64,000 nucleotides of DNA from an uncultured Eubacteriales bacterium (GTDB lineage: Bacteria > Bacillota > Clostridia > Christensenellales > CAG-138): NCBI GenBank assembly GCA_900545265.1, contig UQYI01000001.1, positions 62,001-126,000 on the forward strand, given 5' to 3'. Position numbers and translations under genes: made by a program. Below, one piece after another: positions 33,029 through 40,553 of this stretch. The notes beneath the pieces were generated by a model. It searched no databases. It had not been told where the DNA came from and saw only the letters and a program-made list of their open reading frames with translations. How positions within the stretch are numbered: position 1 is the stretch's first letter; each line of letters begins with the position of its first letter.

Positions 33029-33113
33029 GGGGCGCACTGCGTGCCTATCGGCACGCCTGCGGGGGCACCGCCCCCGCAGTGTTCCGGCGGCGGGCCGCCG
33101 GAACGTGCGCCCC
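33029..33113 (-). repeat. Type A cloverleaf repeat, copy A9 (reverse)
   Basis: Closing stem GGGGCGCAC (33029-33037) pairs with GTGCGCCCC (33105-33113). Arm 3 is GCGTGCC-TATC-GGCACGC (33039-33056), arm 2 is CTGCGGGGGC with GCCCCCGCAG (33057-33079), and arm 1 is GTTCCGGCGGC with GCCGCCGGAAC (33081-33104). It lies in the 369-base gap between the YgjP start and the next gene end, with one promoter and one terminator around it. Confidence 0.88.
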
Positions 33114-33187
33114 CCGTTCCGTCCGGACACAATTTTCGTGCAGCCTCATCCCCGGCTTCGTACCGCCGCTTCTATCTGAAAAGCACA

Positions 33188-33224
33188 TAAAAAATCCTCC
33201 CCGTGGCTCTCCCTCGGGAAGGAT
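33188..33224 (-). terminator. Terminator of the secreted Cys/His protein gene
   Basis: Reading leftward, ATCCTTCCC and GGGGAGGAT form a stem with one mismatch, followed by TTTTTTATG. Confidence 0.75.
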
Positions 33225-33259
33225 GTGTCTCCGTTATATGAACCGGCTCAGGGCTCCGT

Positions 33260-34090
33260 CTATTCCTCTTCCACGGGCAGCTCCCCGCTGTTTGCCGGAG
33301 GCAATTCCCCCGCCTGAAGAATATCGCCTTTGCCCAACCCCGCCATGACCTGCTTTACAAGCGGCAAGGTGATATGCATTTCAGATTCTTCTCCCCCGTC
33401 CATATCCACAAAGTGCAGGACGCCGTCCAGCTTGTAATTCCGATAGTAGCGGCAGAAATCCTCCAGGGAGCATACAATGGCATCTCCCTCCTTGTAACGT
33501 TCCCCGCCTATATGGATACCGAAGGATTCAGAATAATAGACCTTACCGTCATAGATGGTATCTATGAAGATACAGTGGCCATACTTCTTCCCCGCTTCGC
33601 TGGTGCCTTTGGAAAAGCCAAGAGCCACATGGTGTACTACCGGAGCTTCATCGGCAATGGACTGGAGAATATCCAGCAGCGTGCCGTATTCCTCTGCATA
33701 ATACGTCCAGATATCATAGCCGCCGGAGGTGCATTCCCTGTCCTTATAGTTTCGGAAAAATCTGTTTCCGTTGCCGGAGATATAGCTGGTGTTGATGCCA
33801 TATACCATCAGCAGGTGGTTCACATAAGAGCCGCAGTATCCTCTGAAAGACTTGCGCCCCGTAAGCTGCAGCGCCTCCTGATAGGCCGTTTCAACGCGCT
33901 CCCGGGCTCCCAGATCGATGGAATCCACCAATTCCGCCGCCAAAGCTTCCTCCGGGATCAGCGTGACTGCGTCTTCCGCTGCCGGGGAAGGCGCAGGGAT
34001 CGTCTCCTCCTCCCCTTCGGCGGCTGCAGGCAGCGCCATACAAAATAGGAGGGTCAAAGCCGCTGCAAGCCACAAAATATGCTTTTTCAT
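33260..34090 (-). CDS. Secreted protein of unknown function with possible Cys/His hydrolase core
   Basis: An N-terminal signal peptide (MKKHILWLAAALTLLFCMALPAAAEG) is followed by an acidic Pro-rich stretch to about residue 50. The globular part contains GYCGSYVNHLLMVYGI and, further on, YGHCIFIDTIYDGKVYYSES. The spacing of a Cys before a helix and a later GH(C/V) beta-strand is reminiscent of CHAP or papain-like amidases, but no profile can be confirmed by eye. The gene has a strong promoter of its own just upstream and follows the sortase gene. A role in cell-surface processing is an inference from position. Confidence 0.7.
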   Translation of the reverse strand: MKKHILWLAAALTLLFCMALPAAAEGEEETIPAPSPAAEDAVTLIPEEALAAELVDSIDLGARERVETAYQEALQLTGRKSFRGYCGSYVNHLLMVYGINTSYISGNGNRFFRNYKDRECTSGGYDIWTYYAEEYGTLLDILQSIADEAPVVHHVALGFSKGTSEAGKKYGHCIFIDTIYDGKVYYSESFGIHIGGERYKEGDAIVCSLEDFCRYYRNYKLDGVLHFVDMDGGEESEMHITLPLVKQVMAGLGKGDILQAGELPPANSGELPVEEE

Positions 34091-34120
34091 GCTTTCCCTC
34101 CTACTGATATTTCTTTATGA

Positions 34121-34149
34121 AGTATAATCGCTATATGGCTTTTTGTCAA
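34121..34149 (-). promoter_or_regulatory. Strong predicted sigma-A promoter
   Basis: On the minus strand a perfect TTGACA (34144-34149) is followed after 17 bases by TATACT (34121-34126). It drives the secreted protein gene (start 34090) and abuts the sortase 3' end. Confidence 0.87.
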
Positions 34150-34152
34150 GTT

Positions 34153-35046
34153 CTATGCAAGGGGCGTGAGCTTGCCCACCACCAGATACCGTTCGGTGCT
34201 TTCGTGATCCTGGGTACAGGTGACCAGACTCAATATCCGGTCTGCGGGGGTCACCGTCACGGCGGACTGTATATCGGAACGGCCTCGGATGTCAGCCAGA
34301 TATGCGCCGTACGCACTGTCGCTGGCAAAGGTGATGGGAATGGTATCCTCAAAAATATCAATGAGATAGGCTGCGAATATTTCCACCTTGTAGTCTCCAT
34401 GAGGCGTCAGCAGATACATGCAGGGATGCTTTTCGTAATAGCTCTGCTTCTTGTAGCTCACCAGAGAGGAGAACATGACCCCATCCCCTGTACGGGTCAT
34501 GTTGTGCCCGTAAATACTTGTGTTTTCATCCGCAAAGTCCGGGTCATTATCCTCATGGATAAACAGAGTGCCCCGGTTGACCTTTTTCCCGTCAAAGCTG
34601 TGGTTCAGGTAAAAGGTGTTGTCCCGGTAGACCACGGGATAGTTGATCTCCGTCCCCTCGCTGTACAGCCAGGCCGCCACATCGCCGTTTATGGCGGAAA
34701 GTGAAGAAAAGTCCACTGCCACCGGCGCTTTTTCCTTCGGCTCCTCCGTAGGAGCGGGAGTATCCTGGGGCTGCCCGTCATCGGGGGTCAGTGCTCCCGG
34801 GCTCTGTATGATCACTATGCCGCCGGTAGTCATGGGGCCGTCAGTGGGCCCAGGGGTAGCCAGGCCTGTCCCGGCGGTTTTTATTACGGGCGTAATCCCG
34901 TTGGTATCAGAAACCTGTATCCGCACGGACAGCACCGTGTACAGGATCACCCCAAAGGCAATGACCATGATCCCCGCAATCACCACGGAGATCAGAAGCC
35001 GCAGCTGCTCCTGCCATGTTCTGCTTTTTTTCTTGCTTTTTTTCAT
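34153..35046 (-). CDS. Class B sortase
   Basis: Sortases are membrane-anchored transpeptidases that attach surface proteins to the cell wall. This protein has an N-terminal membrane helix (residues ~17-40), a Pro/Thr/Gly-rich linker to ~110, and a catalytic domain with His181 (SIYGHNM), Cys277 (LVTCTQD) and Arg286 (ERYLVVG). The layout and the HNM and TCT motifs are those of class B enzymes. The gene lies 59 bases after a surface protein ending in a QPKTG sorting signal, which is the obvious substrate; a hairpin in that gap may lower sortase expression relative to the substrate. Confidence 0.95.
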   Translation of the reverse strand: MKKSKKKSRTWQEQLRLLISVVIAGIMVIAFGVILYTVLSVRIQVSDTNGITPVIKTAGTGLATPGPTDGPMTTGGIVIIQSPGALTPDDGQPQDTPAPTEEPKEKAPVAVDFSSLSAINGDVAAWLYSEGTEINYPVVYRDNTFYLNHSFDGKKVNRGTLFIHEDNDPDFADENTSIYGHNMTRTGDGVMFSSLVSYKKQSYYEKHPCMYLLTPHGDYKVEIFAAYLIDIFEDTIPITFASDSAYGAYLADIRGRSDIQSAVTVTPADRILSLVTCTQDHESTERYLVVGKLTPLA

Positions 35047-35051
35047 CTTCC

Positions 35052-35091
35052 CTTTTAAAAGAGAAAGGGGGATATGGATCCCCCTTCTCTT
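35052..35091 (-). terminator. Hairpin between surface protein and sortase genes (terminator or attenuator)
   Basis: Reading leftward, GAGAAGGGGGAT pairs with ATATCCCCCTTTCTC (one mismatch), followed by TTTTAAAAGG. The short T-run suggests partial read-through into the sortase gene. Confidence 0.65.
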
Positions 35092-35105
35092 ATTGTACGC
35101 AGGTA

Positions 35106-37553
35106 TCAGTCCTCTTTATGGGCGGGCTTTTTCTTGCGGTTGACCAGGATCAGCGCAGCGCCGCCTGCCAGCAGCACACCGCACATGACCAGGATCAGGG
35201 GCAGCCCGTCAAAACCGGTCTTTGGCTGTGCACCATAGGTATTGGTCACGGTAGCCGTCTTTTTAGCGGTATTGGTGGTGACCTTGGCGCTGTAGCCGCT
35301 GGGCACCTTAACTTCCTTCACCGTCCAGGTAAAGCGGGCGTCCAGATTTTCAAAGGTATACTTCCAGCTGTTGCTGCCGCTGAGCGTCACGGTCACATCC
35401 TTGCCGTCTACCTTATAGGCTATGGTGGTCTTGGTATCCTTGCCGTTGCTGTCTTTCTTGTAGTAATACAGCTGGACGGTTACGGAGGAGGGACGCTTCT
35501 TTTCGTAGCCCTTATCCTGCCAGACCTTGTTTACGGTCAGGCTGGTGCGGGGGGTATCGTCCTTATATTCGTTGGTGAAGGTAGCCTGTGCGGCGGCCGC
35601 CTGACTGCCGTTATACAGCTTCAGGCTCTGGCCGTCGAAGGTGAAGGTATACTTCTGGGTATCATAGGTCCATTTGCCGGTGGCCTCGGGCACGATTTCC
35701 TCCAGCGTACCGGAAAGACCTGCCATCTGCTCGGCGGGGCCGCTGATGTTCAAAGCACCCTTAACGCTCTTTTCGCCGGCCTTCAGGGTCAGGGTCAGCT
35801 TGCCGTCCTTGACTTCCACGCCGTTGAAGGTCACCAGCAACTGGTTCGTATCCGCAGCGCCGGTCAGCTTCAGCTGGAAGGTGAAGTCCGTATCCTTATA
35901 GGGCAGGTAGCTGCCGGTCTGGTTCACGGCCTTTTCCACGTTGAATTCCACAGCCACCTGATCCTTGCGGTAGGCGTTGGCAAAGGTGACCACGGTCTCC
36001 TTGCCGTCTTCCACCACAAAGGTCTGCTCAGCGGCAGAGGTCACGCCGGTAAATACATAACCGTTTACATTCAGGCCCGTGAGTACCTCCCGAACGGTAT
36101 AGGTGCCGGCATCCAGTGCCAGAGACCCTTCCCAACGGCCGTTGGTCAGGGTCAGGGTGCTCACCAGTTCGTTATTCAGAAGGATCTCAAAGGATACATT
36201 CTCGGGACGGACGTTCTCGGGCAGGCCTTCAAAGGTCTTGACTACCTTTACGCTGCCCTTGTCTGCGGCGGCCTTCGTATAGGTATTGGTGAAGGTAACG
36301 GCGCCGTTTGCCTCTTTGGACACAACGGCTTCTGCACCTGTTGCGGGCTGGATGGCCGGGCCGGTATAGCCGGGCACCGCATCAAATCCGGTTTCCATAA
36401 CCCGGTAGGTGCCGTAGGGCAGGTTTTCAACGGTAACGCTCCCGGTCCAGTTGTCAGCTGCACTGACAGTCAGAATCTGTATGCTCTGATACTCATTGGG
36501 GCCGGTAACGGTGAAAGTGAAACGCAGCGCTGCGGTCACATCCGTCAGCCCCTCTACCTTCTTGGTGATGGTCAGGGTACCGGCAGCGGGAGCGGGCGTA
36601 TCTGTCGGTGCAGGAATAGGCGTATCCGTAGGCGCGGGAGTATCCGTAGGTGCAGGAATAGGCGTATCCGTAGGCGCGGGCGCCTTCTTCCACTGAGCGG
36701 TGAGCAGCGCATGGGTGTACAGGCCTACCTTATCCCCGGCTGCCTTGATAACGGCTTTCGCATCCACAGGTTCCTGGAAGGTATTCTTCTTGTAAGTGTG
36801 ATAGAACTGCAGACTCCAGCCGTCAAACACATAGCCCGCAGCCAGGGCTTCGGCCACGGCCTCCTCGCTGATGGCCAGCACGGTGTGCTGGGGCTGAGAT
36901 TCCCAGTTTTTATATGCCCAGTTGTAGGTACCGGTCACCAGAGAAGCGTCAGGGACCTGTACGGTGATATCCACGGGAGCAGCGGTCAAAGCCTTGCCCC
37001 CCACCGAACCGGCGTTATACCCCACATATACAGGGTCAGGGCACTTGGCGATCATGACCATGAGCCAGTACTTTTCTTTGTTGCTGGTGTGATTGGCGCC
37101 CTGATACAGGTCGCTCATCTTCAGCGTGGCGGAGGTCATGTTCACCCCGTAGGAATTGACCAGGGAACCGCCCACCTGGAAGGTACGGCAGCTGTATCCG
37201 CCGTCATCGTCACAGCAGAGAGCGATATAGGCAATGTAATAGCCCGGGTCGCAGGTAACGGTAACGATCTTGGAAGCATCGTTGGTCAGCGCATAGGTGG
37301 CCTGCCCCTTTACCCAGTCGTTGACCTTTACATGGCTGGAAAGATCATTAGCGGCAGTAGGTCTCTGTGCGGTCCATCCTATTCCGTTATTGCTGATAAT
37401 GGCATAATTCCAGCCGATTTTGGAACCATAGCGGCCGAAAGCATCCTGTTGCTCCTGTGTTTCCAGCTCGCCCTCGCTGCTGGCCATGGCCAGAACAGGC
37501 ATCATGGTCACCAGCATGAGAACCGCCAGAAGCATGGCTAGGAATTTCTTCAT
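35106..37553 (-). CDS. Cell-wall-anchored surface protein with QPKTG sorting signal
   Basis: The 815-residue protein has a signal peptide (about 1-25), an N-terminal region with two Cys pairs (CCDDDGGYSC) and an InlB-like repeat (GYVFDGWSLQFY...LTAQW). A Pro/Thr/Asp repeat linker follows (~293-325). Then come several pilin-type beta domains of the Cna-B/DUF5979 kind (repeats of TKKVEGL, VVKTFEGLP, NVEKAVN, VNKVWQDKGY, each ending in TFTNTY-like strands). The C-terminus is QPKTG (776-780), a hydrophobic helix and NRKKK, a complete sorting signal. It is expected to be attached by the class B sortase encoded next door. Confidence 0.93.
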   Translation of the reverse strand: MKKFLAMLLAVLMLVTMMPVLAMASSEGELETQEQQDAFGRYGSKIGWNYAIISNNGIGWTAQRPTAANDLSSHVKVNDWVKGQATYALTNDASKIVTVTCDPGYYIAYIALCCDDDGGYSCRTFQVGGSLVNSYGVNMTSATLKMSDLYQGANHTSNKEKYWLMVMIAKCPDPVYVGYNAGSVGGKALTAAPVDITVQVPDASLVTGTYNWAYKNWESQPQHTVLAISEEAVAEALAAGYVFDGWSLQFYHTYKKNTFQEPVDAKAVIKAAGDKVGLYTHALLTAQWKKAPAPTDTPIPAPTDTPAPTDTPIPAPTDTPAPAAGTLTITKKVEGLTDVTAALRFTFTVTGPNEYQSIQILTVSAADNWTGSVTVENLPYGTYRVMETGFDAVPGYTGPAIQPATGAEAVVSKEANGAVTFTNTYTKAAADKGSVKVVKTFEGLPENVRPENVSFEILLNNELVSTLTLTNGRWEGSLALDAGTYTVREVLTGLNVNGYVFTGVTSAAEQTFVVEDGKETVVTFANAYRKDQVAVEFNVEKAVNQTGSYLPYKDTDFTFQLKLTGAADTNQLLVTFNGVEVKDGKLTLTLKAGEKSVKGALNISGPAEQMAGLSGTLEEIVPEATGKWTYDTQKYTFTFDGQSLKLYNGSQAAAAQATFTNEYKDDTPRTSLTVNKVWQDKGYEKKRPSSVTVQLYYYKKDSNGKDTKTTIAYKVDGKDVTVTLSGSNSWKYTFENLDARFTWTVKEVKVPSGYSAKVTTNTAKKTATVTNTYGAQPKTGFDGLPLILVMCGVLLAGGAALILVNRKKKPAHKED
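36583..36687. repeat. In-frame minisatellite encoding the Pro/Thr/Asp linker
   Basis: Near-identical 18- and 24-base units repeat across about 100 bases inside the surface protein gene, encoding PAPTDTP and PIPAPTDTP units. The number of units is likely to vary between strains, changing the stalk length. Confidence 0.8.
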
Positions 37554-37617
37554 TTTATGTCCTCCTTTTCAAATACAAGAGGGTAAAAGTACCCCCTTCC
37601 GATTCTTTTTCGGGTTC

Positions 37618-37646
37618 ATTATATCCCAGGGTCTGAAAAAGAGCAA
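37618..37646 (-). promoter_or_regulatory. Predicted promoter for the surface protein-sortase operon
   Basis: On the minus strand TTGCTC (37641-37646) is followed after 17 bases by a perfect TATAAT (37618-37623). The 65-base leader carries a small GGGTA..TACCC hairpin and AAGGAGG before the start. Confidence 0.65.
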
Positions 37647-37751
37647 GGTCAAAAATGTGTTCCCCCCACGTGTTTTAAAAGATTCCGCATTTATGACGCA
37701 TTTTCTTTTCCGGGCTCCGGGAGCGCCTCTACTATATATATCTTCCTCCCC

Positions 37752-37780
37752 TTGCGTCTATGCCGCAAAGATGTTAGAAT
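37752..37780 (+). promoter_or_regulatory. Predicted promoter for argF
   Basis: TTGCGT (37752-37757) and TAGAAT (37775-37780) are 17 bases apart, about 70 bases before the argF start. Confidence 0.6.
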
Positions 37781-37783
37781 AAA

Positions 37784-37835
37784 TGCATATCCAGTAGGTC
37801 TATGCAATGCGGATATGCACAATACAACCTATGCA
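37784..37835 (+). promoter_or_regulatory. Repeated TATGCA motifs in the argF leader (possible operator)
   Basis: TGCATA (37784-37789) and three TATGCA copies (37801-37806, 37814-37819, 37830-37835) lie between the -10 box and the ribosome-binding site. TGCATATCC and GGATATGCA also form an inverted repeat that could be a hairpin. The spacing and half-site resemble an ArgR-type array only loosely; a regulator is not identified. Confidence 0.4.
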
Positions 37836-37849
37836 AAAGGAGATCTGTT

Positions 37850-38839
37850 ATGTCTGTGAATTTAAAAGGCCGTTCCCTGTTGACCCTGATGGACTTTACT
37901 CCCGAGGAGATCCGGTATCTGCTGCAGCTTTCCGCTGAGCTTAAGGCAAAAAAGAAGGCCGGCATAAAGGGACACTCCCTGGAAGGAAAGAACATCGTTC
38001 TCCTGTTTGAAAAAACCAGCACCCGCACCCGCTGCGCCTTTGAGGTGGCCGCCATGGACGAGGGAGCAGGCGTTACCTTTTTGGACAGCAAGTCCAGCCA
38101 GATGGGCAAAAAAGAAAGTCTGGCCGATACCGCCCGGGTTCTGGGACGGATGTTTGACGGCATCGAATACCGGGGCTTTGACCAGAAAGTAGTGGAAGAG
38201 CTGCAAAAGTATGCGGGCGTGCCCATTTACAACGGCCTGACGGATGTGGATCACCCCACCCAGGCGCTGGCAGACATTCTGACCCTGACGGAAAACGTGA
38301 ACAAGCCCCTGGAGCAGTGCAAGCTGGTATTCTGCGGCGACACCCGGAACAACGTGGCTTACTGCCTTATGTATATCTGCGCCAAGCTGGGCATCCATTA
38401 TGTGGGCTACGGCCCCAAGGCTCTTTATCCCGCTCAGGATGTGATGGAACGCTGTGCCGAGGCCGCCAGAGAAAGCGGCGCCGTGATAGAGATCAGCGAC
38501 GACCCCGCCTGTGTGGAAGGAGCCGATGCCCTGTACACCGATATCTGGGCCTCCATGGGCGAAGAAGCCCTGATCCCGGAGCGGGTAAAGCTGCTGACTC
38601 CCTTTAAGGTCACGGGTGAGCTCATGGCCCGGACGAAGAATGAAAACTGCATCTTCCTCCACTGCCTGCCCAGCTTCCACGACTTCAATACCACCATGGC
38701 CAAGGAGCAGATGGCTTTGGGCTATGATATCCGGGAAGTCACGGACGAAGTCTTTGAAAGCCCCAATAGCAAGGTATTTGACGAAGCGGAAAACCGCCTG
38801 CACACCATCAAAGCCGTGCTGGTGGCTACACTTTCCTGA
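37850..38839 (+). CDS. argF: Ornithine carbamoyltransferase
   Basis: OTCase interconverts ornithine plus carbamoyl phosphate and citrulline plus phosphate. The carbamoyl-phosphate site STRTR is at residues 57-61, HPTQALADILTL follows, and HCLPSFHD carries the catalytic Cys. The family's SMG-type ornithine loop is recognisable in WASMGEE. Length of 329 residues is standard. The ATG at 37850 has AAGGAG 7 bases upstream. It is monocistronic. The adjacent convergent gene is an ornithine cyclodeaminase homologue, so a catabolic role (citrulline to ornithine to proline) is possible as well as biosynthesis; sequence alone does not decide. Confidence 0.96.
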   Translation: MSVNLKGRSLLTLMDFTPEEIRYLLQLSAELKAKKKAGIKGHSLEGKNIVLLFEKTSTRTRCAFEVAAMDEGAGVTFLDSKSSQMGKKESLADTARVLGRMFDGIEYRGFDQKVVEELQKYAGVPIYNGLTDVDHPTQALADILTLTENVNKPLEQCKLVFCGDTRNNVAYCLMYICAKLGIHYVGYGPKALYPAQDVMERCAEAARESGAVIEISDDPACVEGADALYTDIWASMGEEALIPERVKLLTPFKVTGELMARTKNENCIFLHCLPSFHDFNTTMAKEQMALGYDIREVTDEVFESPNSKVFDEAENRLHTIKAVLVATLS

Positions 38840-38851
38840 AGCATATGACAG

Positions 38852-38880
38852 ACGGGGGCCATGAGGCCCCTGTTTTTTGT
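38852..38880 (+). terminator. Terminator of argF
   Basis: GGGGCC pairs with GGCCCC over loop ATGA (extended by outer pairs), followed by TGTTTTTTGTTTT. It starts 13 bases after the stop. Confidence 0.88.
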
Positions 38881-38965
38881 TTTGGGCGCCGCCCCGGAGA
38901 AAGATATTTTCCGTAAGGCGGGACAGGGGACGCTGCGATACGGAACCGGGTTCGTATACGAGGTT

Positions 38966-39051
38966 GGGGGCGCTGGCTTTGGCGCCGCAGGCGCCAAAGG
39001 CCCGGCCGCACAGCGGACGGGCGGACGGCGTACCGCCGCCCCAGCGCCCCC
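38966..39051 (+). repeat. Type B cloverleaf repeat, copy B3 (divergent arms)
   Basis: Closing stem GGGGGCGCTGG (38966-38976) pairs with CCAGCGCCCCC (39041-39051), 11 bp. Arm 1 is CTTTGGCGCC-GCA-GGCGCCAAAG (38977-38999), three pairs longer than in other copies. Arm 2 is GCCCGGCCGC with GCGGACGGGC (39000-39022, one mismatch), largely different from the CAGCGGGCC arm elsewhere. Arm 3 is CGGCG with CGCCG (39026-39038). The closing stem has a compensated C-G to G-C change at its inner end. It lies in the 418-base gap between convergent argF and the cyclodeaminase homologue. Confidence 0.85.
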
Positions 39052-39124
39052 GCCCCCGCTTCCCGCCAGCTGCCGCTCCCCCGGGTACCCGGCCACACTC
39101 TGCCGGGAAAAGCTGCGCCCCACG

Positions 39125-39166
39125 AAAAAAGGATCTGCACCCCCATCAGGCGGCAGATCCGTTTTT
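39125..39166. terminator. Bidirectional terminator near the cyclodeaminase homologue
   Basis: GGATCTGC (39131-39138) pairs with GCAGATCC (39153-39160), preceded by A6 and followed by GTTTTT. It is about 90 bases beyond the minus-strand gene end. Confidence 0.75.
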
Positions 39167-39257
39167 GCATTATAGTGGGTTAACATCAGTGAACCGCAGC
39201 GGCTTTCATGGCCGCTTTTGCGATCTGTTTGGCTCCCCCGGCTTGACCGGATTTGTT

Positions 39258-40346
39258 TTATGCCAGCCTTTCGGCAACTTTGGTGACAAAGTCCTGCACG
39301 TTGGCCACAATCCCCTTGGCCAGCAGGCTGCCCCGGTCTGCCAGTTTGTTTACGGCAAACTCGCTTACATCCACGCTGTAGAAATACACAGGGCGGACAG
39401 TTCCGTCAGGAAGCACCCGGTAGCTGGGGGTCATGTTTCCGGTGGCAATGGTATGGAGCACCGTGGCCATGCCGATGACGGTGGTCGCCCTGCGCACATG
39501 CGCCCGCATGGCGTCCTGTCCCTCATATACATTGCCGTAGACTTCCGGCAGAGGGCCGTCATCCCGGACGGAACCCACCAGCACAAAGGGAACGTCCTTT
39601 TCCACACAGGCGGCAATAATGCCTTCATGAAGATCCTCCCCCTTCAAAAAAGCGGGAATAGATCCATAGGAACGGACCCGGTTAATGGTATCCAGGTGAT
39701 GGTAGTGACCGTTATATACGCTCTGCTGGGTAACGATATCCGTGCCCAGTGCCGTATGCAGATAGGCGCCCTCCAAATCATGGGTAGCCAGCGCATTTCC
39801 GGCCAGCACGGCCTGCACATAGCCCCCCCGCACCAGTTTGGCAAAGGCCTCCCGGGCGGCATTATCAAAGGAAAAGGCCGGGCCCATGACCCACACCACA
39901 TAACCGCCGTGGTTCTTTTCGTACTCCAGCAGCTCCACGATCTCCTCATAATCTCTGGAAAAGCCCGTCTCTCTGGAGCGGCTCTGCCGGAAAGAGAAGA
40001 ACTGATCGTGGCCCGCTTCCTCTTCAAAGCCCGTGCCGTGAACATAGATGCCGTTGCTGCCATCCTCCGTTCGTCCCATGCATACCAGATCTCCCTGCTT
40101 CAGGTTGCGGAATTCCACCACGGCCACACGGCCCCCCTGCCACACGGGTACGCAGTCCATGCGGCTTTCCTCTGCCAGATGCCAACGGCCTTCCACCTTG
40201 AAATATTCCGGACTGATGCCCATGGCATGGTAGCCTTCGGGGGCCACGCCGTCCATGGGACAGGGCTGCCAACGGGCTTCGGGCATGGCGGCAAAACGGG
40301 GCTGGGAGAAATCCGGCCCGTGATATTGTTTAATGGAAAAAGACAT
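39258..40346 (-). CDS. TIGR00300/LOR-SDH family protein, probable ornithine cyclodeaminase (N-terminally short)
   Basis: The sequence matches the archaeal-type ornithine cyclodeaminase family (TIGR00300; also the C-terminal half of cyanobacterial ArgZ/AgrE). These proteins convert ornithine to proline and ammonia using NAD. Visible are the APEGYHAMGISPEYFKVEGRW segment, a Gly-rich dinucleotide region (GGYVVWVMGPAFSFDNAAREAFAKLVRGGYVQAVLAGNALATHDLEGAYLHTALGTDI) and VFYSVDVSEFAVNKL-like C-terminal end. The start is the ATG at 40346 with GAGGAG upstream; 362 residues. The usual family has about 400, and the small N-terminal domain before the APEGY segment appears to be missing or replaced. It converges on argF, which makes or uses its presumed substrate. 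Confidence 0.8.
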   Translation of the reverse strand: MSFSIKQYHGPDFSQPRFAAMPEARWQPCPMDGVAPEGYHAMGISPEYFKVEGRWHLAEESRMDCVPVWQGGRVAVVEFRNLKQGDLVCMGRTEDGSNGIYVHGTGFEEEAGHDQFFSFRQSRSRETGFSRDYEEIVELLEYEKNHGGYVVWVMGPAFSFDNAAREAFAKLVRGGYVQAVLAGNALATHDLEGAYLHTALGTDIVTQQSVYNGHYHHLDTINRVRSYGSIPAFLKGEDLHEGIIAACVEKDVPFVLVGSVRDDGPLPEVYGNVYEGQDAMRAHVRRATTVIGMATVLHTIATGNMTPSYRVLPDGTVRPVYFYSVDVSEFAVNKLADRGSLLAKGIVANVQDFVTKVAERLA

Positions 40347-40376
40347 GGGAAGCTCTCCTCTCGCTCTTTTTATAAA

Positions 40377-40405
40377 ATTATAGTAAAGGCAGCAGGGGAT
40401 TGCAA
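40377..40405 (-). promoter_or_regulatory. Predicted sigma-A promoter for the cyclodeaminase homologue
   Basis: On the minus strand TTGCAA (40400-40405) is followed after 17 bases by a perfect TATAAT (40377-40382), 31 bases before the start codon. Confidence 0.75.
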
Positions 40406-40496
40406 GGCAGCGGAGAAATATATACTTCTGAAGCATATATGCGGCAAGAAAGAATATATGTTTCCCATCAGAAGTGTTCAAAAAAAATTCATTCTT

Positions 40497-40527
40497 TTGA
40501 CGCAACTATGGAGATGTGTGATATAGT
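40497..40527 (+). promoter_or_regulatory. Possible promoter for the PG-binding protein gene
   Basis: TTGACG (40497-40502) and TATAGT (40522-40527) are 19 bases apart, two more than ideal, with TG upstream of the -10. It ends 26 bases before the start codon. Confidence 0.45.
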
Positions 40528-40553
40528 ATAGTAAATAAAAAGGAGGCGATCTT

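Noticed and set aside
20398..33113. Cloverleaf repeats as a CRISPR array
   Set aside because: Copies are kilobases apart, in both orientations, without regular spacers and with no cas genes in the window.
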